From: Clostridiales bacterium
GTDB taxonomy: Bacteria; Bacillota; Clostridia; Oscillospirales; Oscillospiraceae
Assembly (NCBI GenBank): GCA_020859945.1
Contig: JAJBVG010000008.1
Location: 1 to 32,302, forward strand
Reading direction: 5' to 3'
DNA: 32,302 nt
Numbering within the stretch: the stretch's first letter is position 1; each line of letters begins with the position of its first letter. The position numbers and the translations under genes were made by a program. Shown in pieces: positions 23,787-32,302 of this stretch. The notes under the pieces were generated by a model, which saw nothing but the letters and a program-made list of their open reading frames with translations, was not told where the DNA came from and ran no database searches.

Positions 23787-24044
23787 TTACTTCGCTTTCT
23801 CGACGATCTCGACCAGTCTCCAGCGCTTATCCTTGGACAGAGGGCGGGTCTCCATCACGCGAACGCGGTCGCCCACGCGGGCTTCGTTGTTCTCGTCATG
23901 GGCCTTGAGCTTGTAGGTGCGCTTGACGATCTTCTTATACAGCGGGTGAGCCACACGGTCGGCGATGGCCACCACGATGGTTTTGTCCATCTTATCAGAA
24001 ACGACCAGGCCGACTCTGGTTTTACGGGAAGAAGTTCTTTCCAT
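23787..24044 (-). CDS. rpsQ: 30S ribosomal protein S17
   Basis: 85 residues, OB fold: [39 protein letters not shown], and [15 protein letters not shown]. It is a primary 16S-binding protein. GGAGG precedes the ATG, 16 bases after rpmC. Confidence 0.98.
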   Translation of the reverse strand: MERTSSRKTRVGLVVSDKMDKTIVVAIADRVAHPLYKKIVKRTYKLKAHDENNEARVGDRVRVMETRPLSKDKRWRLVEIVEKAK

Positions 24045-24060
24045 TGATAAATCCTCCTAA

Positions 24061-24264
24061 TTAGCGGCCTGCGGAAGCGATCTGCTTCTCACGGATGATG
24101 GTTTTGACGCGGGCGATGTCCTTCTTGACATCGGCGATCTTGCCGGGGTTGTGCAGCTGGTTGGTAGCGTTCTGGAAGCGCAGGTTGAACAGCTCCTTCT
24201 TCAGCTCATCCAGCTTGGTCTCCAGCTCGGCGGGAGTCATGCCGCGAACTTCAGTTGCCTTCAT
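24061..24264 (-). CDS. rpmC: 50S ribosomal protein L29
   Basis: 67 residues, two long helices: [39 protein letters not shown], and [13 protein letters not shown]. It lies by the tunnel exit near the SRP and trigger-factor site. Its start overlaps the rplP stop by one base (TAATG). Confidence 0.97.
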   Translation of the reverse strand: MKATEVRGMTPAELETKLDELKKELFNLRFQNATNQLHNPGKIADVKKDIARVKTIIREKQIASAGR

Positions 24265-24689
24265 TACGCCTCAACCTCCTCTACCGCTTTCTTGACGACC
24301 TTGGTCTTGATGGGCAGCTTGTGGCTGGCCAGACGCAGGGCCTCCTTAGCGACTTCTTCGGAAACGCCGCCGATCTCGAACATGACGCGGCCGGGCTTTA
24401 CCACGGCGACCCAATACTCAGGGGAGCCTTTGCCTTTGCCCATTCGGGTCTCGGCGGGCTGCTGGGTGACGGGCTTGTCGGGGAAAATCTTGATCCAGAC
24501 CTTGCCGCCGCGCTTGGTGTAACGGGTCATGGCCACACGAGCGGCCTCGATCTGGCGGGAGGTGATCCATGCCGGCTCCAGCGCCTGGAGGCCGTATTCG
24601 CCATAGTTGACTTCATTGCCGCGCAGCGCTTTGCCGGTCATACGGCCACGCATCTGCTTGCGGTACTTTACTCTCTTAGGCAGCAGCAT
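24264..24689 (-). CDS. rplP: 50S ribosomal protein L16
   Basis: 141 residues: [60 protein letters not shown], and a [13 protein letters not shown] segment. It contacts the A-site tRNA elbow. The start overlaps the rpsC stop by four bases (ATGA). Confidence 0.98.
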   Translation of the reverse strand: MLLPKRVKYRKQMRGRMTGKALRGNEVNYGEYGLQALEPAWITSRQIEAARVAMTRYTKRGGKVWIKIFPDKPVTQQPAETRMGKGKGSPEYWVAVVKPGRVMFEIGGVSEEVAKEALRLASHKLPIKTKVVKKAVEEVEA

Positions 24690-25519
24690 CAGCGGTCTCC
24701 TCCTTCTCTGCGAGGTGCGCCAGTACCGTTCTGGCGGTTATTGCTGCGGTTGTTGTTGTAGGAAGAACGGCGCTCACCGTTCTGGCGGTCGCCGCCGCGA
24801 TAGCCGCGGCCACGGCGGGGACGGTCGCTGTGCTCCCGATAGGGCTTGGACAGGTCGATGGTGCGGGGGGTGGTCCGCAGGGTCTGCTGGAGGACCTCTC
24901 CCTTGTAGACCCAGACCTTGATGCCGATGCGGCCATAGGTGGTGGCGGCCTCAGCGAAGCCGTAGTCGATGTCGGCCCGGAGGGTTTGCAGGGGGATGGT
25001 GCCCTCGTGATAGGACTCGCTGCGGGCGATCTCGGCGCCGTTCAGACGGCCGGCCAGAGTGACCTTGATGCCCTTGGCGCCGGCGCGCATGGCGCGGCCG
25101 ATAGAGTTCTTCATGGCACGGCGGAAAGAAGTACGCTTCTCCAGCTGCTGAGCGATGTTCTCGGCAACCAACTGAGCGGTGGTGTCCACCTCATTGCGCT
25201 TGACCTCGACGATGTTGAGGACGACGGGCTTGCCGATCATCTTCTCGACTTCGCCGCGGATGCGCTCGATCTCGGTGGTGTCCTTGCCGATAATCATGCC
25301 GGGGCGGGCGCAGTGGACATAAATGACCACCTTGGAGTTGTCCCGCTCGATCTCAATCTTCGGCACGCCGGTGGCGTACATGGTCTTTTTCAGGTACTTG
25401 CGGATCTTGTTGTCCTCCACGACCAGGTCGCCGACCTTATCGCTGCGGGCATACCAACGGGAATCCCAGTCCTTAATGACACCCACGCGGAAACCGTGGG
25501 GATTCACTTTCTGTCCCAT
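24689..25519 (-). CDS. rpsC: 30S ribosomal protein S3 with unusual tail and KH loop
   Basis: 276 residues, about 45-50 more than most S3 proteins. The N-terminal [19 protein letters not shown], the KH type II domain, and the C-domain with the mRNA-entry residues RRAMK and GAKGIKV are clear. Two oddities appear. The KH loop normally reading G-x-x-G after the RPGMIIG stretch is GKDT (residues 78-81), lacking the second Gly. Residues 228-276 form a low-complexity Arg, Gly, Asn and Ser tail with RGRGYRGG and [12 protein letters not shown]. The tail is probably disordered and RNA-binding. The stop overlaps rplP. Confidence 0.97.
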   Translation of the reverse strand: MGQKVNPHGFRVGVIKDWDSRWYARSDKVGDLVVEDNKIRKYLKKTMYATGVPKIEIERDNSKVVIYVHCARPGMIIGKDTTEIERIRGEVEKMIGKPVVLNIVEVKRNEVDTTAQLVAENIAQQLEKRTSFRRAMKNSIGRAMRAGAKGIKVTLAGRLNGAEIARSESYHEGTIPLQTLRADIDYGFAEAATTYGRIGIKVWVYKGEVLQQTLRTTPRTIDLSKPYREHSDRPRRGRGYRGGDRQNGERRSSYNNNRSNNRQNGTGAPRREGGDR

Positions 25520-25531
25520 AGATCTGCCTCC

Positions 25532-25870
25532 TTATTCTTTCTCCGCCACCACGACGGTGATGTGGGAAGTTCTCTTGTTGATGCGATAGCCGCGGCCCTT
25601 GGAAACAGGCTGCATCCGCTTCATGGTCATGCCGGCGTCGGCGTAGGCGGCCTTGACCACCAGCTTGTCGGCGTCCATGCCGTGGTTGTTCTCGGCGTTG
25701 GCTGCGGCGCTCTTGACCAGCTTGATGAGGTACTCAGAGGCGGCCTTGGGGGTGTGCTCCAGGATGGCGGTGGCCATCTCCACGTCCTTGCCCCGGATCA
25801 GCTCACAGACGACATTCACCTTGCGGGGAGAGATGCGCGCGAAGTCCAGGCTTGCTTTTGCTTCACTCAT
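25532..25870 (-). CDS. rplV: 50S ribosomal protein L22
   Basis: 112 residues: ISPRKVNVVCELIRGKDV, LIKLVKSAAANAENNHGMD, and the tunnel-loop region TMKRMQPVSKGRGYRINKRT. Its loop lines the exit tunnel near macrolide sites. The frame runs to 25900, inside rpsS, but ATG 25870 follows GGAGG at proper spacing, so it is used. Confidence 0.97.
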   Translation of the reverse strand: MSEAKASLDFARISPRKVNVVCELIRGKDVEMATAILEHTPKAASEYLIKLVKSAAANAENNHGMDADKLVVKAAYADAGMTMKRMQPVSKGRGYRINKRTSHITVVVAEKE

Positions 25871-25883
25871 TTTGCTCTCCTCC

Positions 25884-26153
25884 TTACTTGGTCTTGCCAC
25901 CGCTGTGGCCCTTGAAGGTACGGGTGGGAGCGAACTCGCCCAGCTTGTGGCCGACCATATCCTCGGTCACATAGACAGGGATGAACCGCTTCCCGTTGTA
26001 AACGTTGAAGGTGTGGGAGACGAAGGAGGGGAAGATGGTGGAGCTGCGGCTCCAGGTTTTCAGGATCTTCTTCTCGCCCGTCTTGTTCATTTCATCGACT
26101 CTCTTCAGCAGCTCGGGGGCGCAGAAGGGGCCTTTCTTAACGGATCTGCTCAT
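25884..26153 (-). CDS. rpsS: 30S ribosomal protein S19
   Basis: 89 residues: [59 protein letters not shown]. It is a head protein near S13. It lies 14 bases after rplB with a GGAGG site. Confidence 0.98.
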   Translation of the reverse strand: MSRSVKKGPFCAPELLKRVDEMNKTGEKKILKTWSRSSTIFPSFVSHTFNVYNGKRFIPVYVTEDMVGHKLGEFAPTRTFKGHSGGKTK

Positions 26154-26167
26154 TCCAGCTTGCCTCC

Positions 26168-27001
26168 TTACTTCGTCTTACGATGGCGAACGATAAACTT
26201 CTCGGTACGGCTCTTCTTGTCGCGGGTCTTGTAGCCCAGAGCGGGTTTGCCCCAGGGAGTGACAGGACCAGGACGGCCAACGGGGGCGCGGCCTTCGCCG
26301 CCGCCGTGGGGATGGTCGTTGGGGTTCATCACGGAGCCGCGGACGGTGGGACGGACGCCCATGTGGCGCTTCCGACCGGCCTTGCCGATGTGGATGTTGC
26401 CGTGGTCCTCGTTGCCGATGCCGCCGATGACCGCGCGGCAGTCCAGCTTGATGAGCCGGTACTCGCCGGAGGGCAGGCGCACCTGGGCGTAGCCGTTCTC
26501 CTTGGCCATCAGCTGGGCCTGCTCACCGGCGGCGCGCACCAGCTGTGCGCCGTGGTTGGTGTGCATTTCGATGCAGGAGATGACGGTGCCCACGGGGATG
26601 TTGGCCAGGGGCAGGCAGTTGCCGGGCTTGATGTCGGCCTCGGGGCCGGACTCCACCATGTCGCCAGCCTTCAGGCCGGACTGGGCGATGATATAAGCCT
26701 TGGTGCCGTCCTCATACTGGATGAGGGCGATGTTGGCGGTGCGGTTGGGATCGTACTCCAGGCGGAGAACGGTGGCCATGCCAGCCTTATCCCGCTTGAA
26801 GTCGATGATGCGGTAGATCTTCTTGTTGCCGCCGCCCTGGTGACGGACGGTGATGCGGCCGGTGTTGTTGCGGCCTGCGCTCTTTTTCAGCTTCTTGGTG
26901 AGGCTGCGCTCAGGCCGGGCCTTTTTATCCACGCCCTCGAAGGCGGACACAGTCATGTTGCGGCGCGCCGGGGTCGTGGGCTTATACGTTTTGATAGCCA
27001 T
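26168..27001 (-). CDS. rplB: 50S ribosomal protein L2
   Basis: 277 residues: [48 protein letters not shown], and [19 protein letters not shown], which holds the conserved His needed for peptidyl-transferase-centre assembly. It binds 23S rRNA and bridges to the 30S subunit. Placed after rplW, as expected. Confidence 0.98.
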   Translation of the reverse strand: MAIKTYKPTTPARRNMTVSAFEGVDKKARPERSLTKKLKKSAGRNNTGRITVRHQGGGNKKIYRIIDFKRDKAGMATVLRLEYDPNRTANIALIQYEDGTKAYIIAQSGLKAGDMVESGPEADIKPGNCLPLANIPVGTVISCIEMHTNHGAQLVRAAGEQAQLMAKENGYAQVRLPSGEYRLIKLDCRAVIGGIGNEDHGNIHIGKAGRKRHMGVRPTVRGSVMNPNDHPHGGGEGRAPVGRPGPVTPWGKPALGYKTRDKKSRTEKFIVRHRKTK

Positions 27002-27015
27002 TTGCGTTACCCTCC

Positions 27016-27309
27016 TTACACCATTTCTTCAAACAGCTCGATGGTCTTGGAGTCCTCGGTCAGCGTGACGATGGCCTTTTTCCAGTCGGGACGCTTACCG
27101 GGACGGCCCGCGCCCATGCGCTTTTTCTTGCCGTCGTAGTTGATGGTGTTGACCTTTTCCACCTTCACGTCAAAGAGCTTTTCCACAGCCTTGGCGATCT
27201 CGTTCTTGGTGGCGCGCTTATCCACCACGAAGGTGTACTTGCGCTCGGCGGTGGCGGCCATGGAAGCCTCGGTAACGACGGGCTTCCGAATCATATCATA
27301 AGCAGTCAT
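27016..27309 (-). CDS. rplW: 50S ribosomal protein L23
   Basis: 97 residues: [38 protein letters not shown], and [18 protein letters not shown]. It forms the tunnel-exit docking site for trigger factor and SRP. Its start overlaps the rplD stop by one base (TAATG). Confidence 0.97.
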   Translation of the reverse strand: MTAYDMIRKPVVTEASMAATAERKYTFVVDKRATKNEIAKAVEKLFDVKVEKVNTINYDGKKKRMGAGRPGKRPDWKKAIVTLTEDSKTIELFEEMV

Positions 27310-27929
27310 TACGCATAAACCTCCTCGATGGTGGCCAGGGCAGCCTTGTCAACCACCAGGCTCTTGGCGTTTACGATGTCGTAAACGTTCAGGATGTCGG
27401 CGGGAGTGGTGACGACGCCGGGGATGTTCCGGCTGGACAGGATGACGTTCCCGTTGACGCCGTCCGTGACAACGATGGACTTACCGGCGTCCACGGCGTT
27501 CAGCAGGCTGACCATCTTCTTGGTCTTGATCTCGTCCATCTCCAGGCTGTCGATGACGAAGACGCGGCCGTTCTGGGCCTTGTCGGACAGGACGCTCTTC
27601 AGCGCCAGGCGCTTGAGCTTCTTGTTTAGGGTGTAGCGATAGGAACGGGGCTTGGGTGCGAACACGATGCCGCCGTGGGTCCACTGGGGACTGCGGGTGC
27701 TGCCCTGACGGGCGCGGCCGGTGCCCTTCTGTCTCCAGGGCTTCTTGCCGCCGCCGGAGACCTCAGCGCGGGTCAGAGCGGACTGCGTGCCCTGACGGCA
27801 GTTGGCCAGATGGTTCTTGACCACTGCATGAACGGCGGCTTCGTTCGGCTCGATGCCGAAAATCGCCTCGTTCAGTTCGATTTCGCCGGTCTGATTGCCG
27901 GAAAAATCATAAACGTTAGCCTTAGGCAT
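27309..27929 (-). CDS. rplD: 50S ribosomal protein L4
   Basis: 206 residues: [19 protein letters not shown], then the tunnel loop with [20 protein letters not shown] and [11 protein letters not shown], and a globular end. In Escherichia coli L4 represses its own S10 operon through the leader RNA. Whether it acts on the leader at 29161-29431 here is unknown. Confidence 0.98.
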   Translation of the reverse strand: MPKANVYDFSGNQTGEIELNEAIFGIEPNEAAVHAVVKNHLANCRQGTQSALTRAEVSGGGKKPWRQKGTGRARQGSTRSPQWTHGGIVFAPKPRSYRYTLNKKLKRLALKSVLSDKAQNGRVFVIDSLEMDEIKTKKMVSLLNAVDAGKSIVVTDGVNGNVILSSRNIPGVVTTPADILNVYDIVNAKSLVVDKAALATIEEVYA

Positions 27930-27950
27930 GAAAATCTCTCCTTCCCTTTA

Positions 27951-28682
27951 TCAGTGCGTTCTCGCGGAAGCCTTCTGCGGGTTACGACCGGAAGCCTTCT
28001 GGGGATTGAGGCTGATGGACGCGCCGGCCTGCTTCGCCTTGACGACCTTGGTGGTGGCTTTCAGGACCACGATGCCGCCCTTGGGACCGGGAACTGCGCC
28101 CCGCACGGCGATCAGGTTGATCTCAGGATCGACCTTGACGACTTCCAGGTTCTTGATGGTGACCTGCTCGTTGCCCATCTGACCCGCGCCGATCTTGCCC
28201 TTGCGGATACGGGAGGGGGTAGAGGTGGAGCCCATAGAACCGGCATGACGATGGACAGGGCCGCCGCCGTGACTCATGGGGGTGCGGTGCGCGCCGTGGC
28301 GCTTGATAACGCCGGCGTAGCCCTTGCCCTTGCTGGTGGCGGTGGCGTCGATGTGCTCGCCCTCGGCGAACACGTCCGCATGCAGCACGTCGCCCACGTC
28401 CAGCTTGTCGGCGTCGGTGAACTTGACTTCCTTCAGCACCCGCAGGTTCTCGTCGGTCGCTTTTTTCAGGTGGCCCTTCTGCGCCATGGTCAGGTGCTTT
28501 TCGGTGGTGGGCAGGAAGCCCAACTGAACGGCTTCATAGCCGTCCTTCTCAGCGGTCTTTTTCTGCACCACGGTGCAGGGGCCCGCTTCGATGACAGTGA
28601 CGGGGATGACCTTGCCATCGGCGTCGAAGATCTGGCTCATGCCGACCTTCTTGCCAATGATTGCCTTCTGCATATTGGCCAT
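27951..28682 (-). CDS. rplC: 50S ribosomal protein L3 with duplicated C-terminal segment
   Basis: 243 residues, longer than the usual ~210. Family blocks: [51 protein letters not shown] and [20 protein letters not shown]. The C-terminus carries NPQKASGR followed by NPQKASART, a direct duplication of eight residues, also visible in DNA at about 27955-28010. ATG 28682 is ten bases after GGAGG. A 169-base gap with hairpins separates it from rpsJ. Confidence 0.97.
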   Translation of the reverse strand: MANMQKAIIGKKVGMSQIFDADGKVIPVTVIEAGPCTVVQKKTAEKDGYEAVQLGFLPTTEKHLTMAQKGHLKKATDENLRVLKEVKFTDADKLDVGDVLHADVFAEGEHIDATATSKGKGYAGVIKRHGAHRTPMSHGGGPVHRHAGSMGSTSTPSRIRKGKIGAGQMGNEQVTIKNLEVVKVDPEINLIAVRGAVPGPKGGIVVLKATTKVVKAKQAGASISLNPQKASGRNPQKASARTH

Positions 28683-28743
28683 TTGGATGTTTCCTCCTTA
28701 AATAAGGTTATTGGTTGAAAGGCGCTGGGGCAGATTGGGCTTG

Positions 28744-28829
28744 CCGGGCCTTCCAACATGACCCTCCCGGTTCTCAAGAAAGGCCGGGAAACGGGTTCAA
28801 CAAGGTTTGTTGCCCGCGTCCAACGCGGG
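28744..28829 (-). promoter_or_regulatory. Hairpin cluster in the rpsJ-rplC gap
   Basis: Within the 169-base gap, 28813-28818 pairs with 28824-28829 (CCCGCG/CGCGGG), and directly beside it 28798-28803 pairs with 28807-28812 (CAACAA/TTGTTG). Farther along, 28784-28789 can pair either with 28765-28770 (6 bp) or, as part of 28780-28788, with 28744-28752 (8 of 9). Competing stems in an otherwise tight operon suggest regulation or RNA processing. Confidence 0.45.
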
Positions 28830-28851
28830 ACTTAACAGAAATCAGAGCCGA

Positions 28852-29160
28852 TTACAGCTTGATCTCGATATCCACGCCCGCCGGCAACTGCAAATTCATC
28901 AGGGACTCCACGGTCTTGGGGGTGGGGTTCTGGATGTCGATCAGGCGCTTGTGGGTGCGGCGCTCAAACTGCTCACGGGAGTCCTTGTACTTGTGGACGG
29001 CGCGCAGGATGGTGACGACCTCTTTCTTGGTGGGCAGCGGGATGGGGCCGGAGACAGAAGCGCCGGTGCGCTTGGCAGTCTCGACGATCCGCTCGGCGCT
29101 CTGGTCGATGAGCTGGTGGTCGTAAGCCTTCAGGCGAATGCGGATAGATTGGTTAGCCAT
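28852..29160 (-). CDS. rpsJ: 30S ribosomal protein S10
   Basis: 102 residues, the normal length: [58 protein letters not shown]. It joins the 30S head and also works with NusB in antitermination. The frame is open to 29184, but ATG 29160 follows AGGAGG at good spacing. It is the first gene of the cluster. rpsL, rpsG, fusA and tuf, frequent neighbours, are not upstream. Confidence 0.98.
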   Translation of the reverse strand: MANQSIRIRLKAYDHQLIDQSAERIVETAKRTGASVSGPIPLPTKKEVVTILRAVHKYKDSREQFERRTHKRLIDIQNPTPKTVESLMNLQLPAGVDIEIKL

Positions 29161-29264
29161 GGTTTTTCCTCCTGTTTCGTACATGATTGTACATGACCAA
29201 AATCGGTGGCTCCGGGCGGAAAGTTTTGCACACCACGCCGCGTGTATCGTGCCAGGTCACAGCA

Positions 29265-29288
29265 AAAGCCGACAGAAGCTGTCGGCTG
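29265..29288 (-). terminator. Attenuator-like hairpin in the S10 leader
   Basis: On the minus strand AGCCGACAG (29288-29280) pairs perfectly with CTGTCGGCT (29276-29268) around a 3-base loop, and TTTT follows. It lies about 145 bases after the transcription start and 105 before rpsJ, where an attenuator would be expected. The short T-run makes full termination uncertain. Confidence 0.55.
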
Positions 29289-29437
29289 AGCCGCAAGGGT
29301 CCCACAGCACCGCGGAACACAAAGCGCATAAACACAGCCGCCCGAATCCGGTTCGGACATACTCAGCGGAAGTTACCGGACAGCGTCCGCAATCTCCCGC
29401 GTCATCGCACACGCACTCTTACCAGTGCGCTTTTCGT

Positions 29438-29466
29438 ATCATACTACACTTTTTCGTTCCCGTCAA
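29438..29466 (-). promoter_or_regulatory. Main promoter of the ribosomal cluster
   Basis: On the minus strand TTGACG (29466-29461), exactly 17 bases and TATGAT (29443-29438) give a start near 29431 and a leader of about 270 nt before rpsJ. AT-rich sequence upstream (29467-29490) resembles an UP element, as expected for a highly expressed operon. Confidence 0.75.
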
Positions 29467-29546
29467 GGAAAATTTGAAAAAACTTTTCGATTTTCGGGAA
29501 AAACCAAATCGCCGGAGATTTGCCTGGGATTTTTCCGGTTTCCCCC

Positions 29547-29575
29547 TTGACAAGCAGGGGGAGAAGGCGTATACT
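29547..29575 (+). promoter_or_regulatory. Strong promoter TTGACA-N17-TATACT upstream of eno
   Basis: A consensus TTGACA (29547-29552), 17 bases and TATACT (29570-29575) start transcription near 29582. The next gene, eno, begins 410 bases later, so the transcript is either a separate small RNA or a long eno leader. Confidence 0.75.
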
Positions 29576-29581
29576 TGCGTC

Positions 29582-29735
29582 AGTTAGCAAGAACTAACCT
29601 CTCCATTCCTCCTCCTTCCTCTACTTTTACGGGGCGGTTGGCGGCTGACCGTTCTCCAAAAAGGAATATCTCTCACTTCTCCCTTCCTTCTTTTGGAGCT
29701 TGTGCCGGGGACTGGGCCATAGCGGTCCCCGGCCC
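29582..29735 (+). ncRNA. Candidate structured small RNA or eno leader
   Basis: About 150 nt follow the promoter with three ordered hairpins. The first is GTTAG/CTAAC near 29583-29598. The second is 29654-29661 with 29691-29698 (CTCCAAAA/TTTTGGAG), continued by AGGAA/TTCCT, with a 17-base pyrimidine loop containing TCTCCC. The third is 29704-29712 with 29725-29733 (GCCGGGGAC/GTCCCCGGC). A single-stranded tract with CCTCCTCC lies near 29608-29622. Such C-rich loops can pair with ribosome-binding sites. No T-run follows the last stem, and I do not recognise the RNA as 6S, tmRNA, SRP or RNase P. No good ORF lies here. Confidence 0.35.
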
Positions 29736-29915
29736 AATTATAAATTGAGCTGTTAGCTATTAGTTATTAGCCGTTAGTCAGGTACTGCCGGTCTAAAGCG
29801 AACAGCCAAAAAGCCTAGAGCGAAACCACTCGTTTGTAAAGGAATCCAAACGGTAAGTGCAGCACGTAGCGCCAGGAACCACAAAGCTAAGAGCTAACAG
29901 CTAAAAGCTAATTAT
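29735..29915. repeat. MITE-like element with TTAGC-rich inverted ends
   Basis: TTGAGCTGTTAGCTATTAG (29745-29763) and the inverse complement of 29887-29905 match at 17 of 19 bases, bounding about 160 bases. Repeated GTTAGC/ATTAGC units mark both ends. The interior has small hairpins (CGTTTG/CAAACG at about 29830-29851) and no ORF. It is distinct in composition from the genes around it. Such non-coding inverted-repeat units are common in gut clostridia. Confidence 0.55.
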
Positions 29916-29945
29916 CATATTCTCCCATGGAAAAACACAAACTAG

Positions 29946-31292
<1,347 letters not shown>

Positions 31293-31328
31293 TTCCAACA
31301 AAACCTGAGCATTGGACCCACCACTAAA

Positions 31329-31367
31329 ACCGCCTGATTTTTCACCAAAAAAGTCAGGCGGTTTTTT
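31329..31367 (+). terminator. Intrinsic terminator after eno
   Basis: ACCGCCTGA (31329-31337) pairs perfectly with TCAGGCGGT (31354-31362), with A-rich sequence before and six T at 31362-31367. It ends eno and separates it from pckA. Confidence 0.92.
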
Positions 31368-31513
31368 GAACTTTTTGTACATTTTTGCTTTTTGAATATC
31401 GTTGAAAAATTGCAGTTTTTCCCTGAACCATAGGAAAGAATGAAGTTTTCCCTTCATTTTCATCGAAGGCCGAAAGAAAACCGTAAAAAATTAGACCAGA
31501 ATCCACATTCTGC
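31368..31513. other. AT-rich intergenic stretch between eno and pckA
   Basis: About 145 AT-rich bases with no convincing ORF. One weak hairpin, AATGAAG/CTTCATT (31439-31445 with 31452-31458), is followed only by TTC. Nothing else is seen here before the pckA promoter. Confidence 0.5.
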
Positions 31514-31543
31514 TTGACAGGGGGACATTTTCTGTTATATAAC
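31514..31543 (+). promoter_or_regulatory. Promoter of pckA
   Basis: A consensus TTGACA (31514-31519) is followed after 18 bases by TATAAC (31538-31543), or after 16 by TATATA. The start would be about 50 bases before the pckA ATG. Confidence 0.65.
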
Positions 31544-31602
31544 TATAGCAGGGCTAACGTGGCCCACCTAAAATTACTAGAAAGCTGAGGTAGAGACGCA
31601 AT

Positions 31603-32302
31603 ATGGCAAACATTGATTTGACCCAGTATGGCATCACCGGAACCACAGAAATCGTCCGCAACCCCTCCTATGAAATGCTCTTTGAGGAAGAGACCAAACC
31701 CGAACTGGAGGGCTTTGAGAAGGGCCAGGTCAGCGAGCTTGGCGCTGTCAACGTCATGACCGGCATCTACACGGGGCGTTCTCCTAAAGATAAGTACATC
31801 GTCATGGATGAGAACTCCAAGGACACCATCTGGTGGACCACCGAAGAATATCCCAACGACAACCACCCCGTCTCTGAGGAGACCTGGGCCGCTGTCAAGA
31901 AGATCGCCAAGGACGAGCTGTGCAACAAGCGCCTGTTCGTAGTGGACGCCTTCTGCGGCACCAACAAGGACACCCGCATGGCCATCCGCTTCATCGTGGA
32001 AGTGGCCTGGCAGGCTCACTTCATCAAGAATATGTTCATTGCTCCCACCGCTGAGGAGCTGGAGAACTTCGAGCCGGACTTCGTGATTTACAACGCTTCC
32101 AAGGCTAAGGTGGAGAACTACAAGGAGCTGGGTCTCCGCTCCGAGACTGCCGTTGTCTTCAACATCACCAGCCGTGAGTCCGTCATCATCAACACCTGGT
32201 ACGGCGGCGAGATGAAGAAGGGTATGTTCTCCATGATGAACTACTACCTGCCGCTGAAGGGCATTGCCGCCATGCACTGCTCCGCCAACACCGACATGAA
32301 CG
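31603..32302 (+). CDS. pckA: Phosphoenolpyruvate carboxykinase (ATP), 5' part
   Basis: The frame is open from ATG 31603 to the right edge (233 codons and one base), so only the N-terminal part is seen. It begins [20 protein letters not shown], and has [14 protein letters not shown] with the family's substrate-binding Arg, VDAFCGTN, and [20 protein letters not shown] just before the edge. The nucleotide-binding loop of the C-terminal half lies outside. The enzyme interconverts oxaloacetate plus ATP and PEP plus CO2. In fermenters it often runs toward oxaloacetate. It neighbours enolase but has its own promoter. GAGG lies about twelve bases upstream. Confidence 0.96.
   Translation, partial: MANIDLTQYGITGTTEIVRNPSYEMLFEEETKPELEGFEKGQVSELGAVNVMTGIYTGRSPKDKYIVMDENSKDTIWWTTEEYPNDNHPVSEETWAAVKKIAKDELCNKRLFVVDAFCGTNKDTRMAIRFIVEVAWQAHFIKNMFIAPTAEELENFEPDFVIYNASKAKVENYKELGLRSETAVVFNITSRESVIINTWYGGEMKKGMFSMMNYYLPLKGIAAMHCSANTDMN

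Noticed and set aside
29138..29587. A 149-codon plus-strand ORF in the rpsJ leader region
   Set aside because: It covers the rpsJ leader and both divergent promoters and has no family resemblance or ribosome site.
31543..32277. A 244-codon minus-strand ORF opposite pckA
   Set aside because: Antisense shadow of the PEP carboxykinase reading frame.

Overview
The window reads as one chromosomal stretch of a high-GC, low-G+C-lineage (Firmicutes, class Clostridia) anaerobe, most like the gut Oscillospiraceae group. The basis is the Firmicutes-style S10-spc-alpha ribosomal cluster (zinc-type S14, adk and map inside the cluster, a KOW-domain gene between map and infA), strong AGGAGG ribosome sites, TTGACA/TATAAT promoters, an ornithine-racemase-type PLP enzyme, DUF4364, a CmpB-type membrane protein, and ATP-type PEP carboxykinase. 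Placement below class level is inference.

Layout. 1-520: an AT-rich patch with the 3' end of an unrecognised gene, a decayed small ORF, and a promoter-terminator pair. 562-2877: a PLP amino-acid racemase and a CPBP membrane protease. 2967-6395: a probable operon of a DEAD-box helicase with a very long basic tail, lspA and an RluD-type pseudouridine synthase. 6466-8588 (minus): a LUD protein, a CmpB-type protein with an 11-residue repeat coiled coil, and DUF4364, divergent from a formate/nitrite transporter at 8832-9608. 9771-12774: a TPP-riboswitch-controlled thiC-thiE-thiD operon. A shared terminator then faces the 3' end of the ribosomal cluster.

12842-29160 (minus strand, transcribed right to left) is the ribosomal superoperon: rpsJ, rplC, rplD, rplW, rplB, rpsS, rplV, rpsC, rplP, rpmC, rpsQ, rplN, rplX, rplE, rpsN, then a 580-base gap, then rpsH, rplF, rplR, rpsE, rpmD, rplO, secY, adk, map, KOW protein, infA, rpmJ, rpsM, rpsK, rpsD, rpoA, rplQ. 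It makes ribosomal subunits, the Sec channel, adenylate kinase, N-terminal methionine removal, IF-1 and the RNA polymerase alpha subunit. Most genes abut or overlap by 1-4 bases, so the large gaps stand out: rpsN-rpsH, rpsJ-rplC, rpoA-rplQ and the rpsJ leader all contain strong hairpins.

29161-29990 is an 830-base divergent region between rpsJ and eno. It holds two opposite sigma-A-like promoters, an rpsJ leader with an attenuator-like hairpin, a structured pyrimidine-rich transcript candidate, and a MITE-like repeat. Then come eno and the 5' part of pckA, which runs off the right edge.

The most interesting unexplained parts are the rpsN-rpsH spacer (MITE-like imperfect palindrome, 14-bp GC hairpin, terminator, possible promoter, and an attenuator with a competing stem next to rpsH) and the possible small RNA upstream of eno. 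No CRISPR array, phage module, insertion sequence, tRNA or rRNA was seen.
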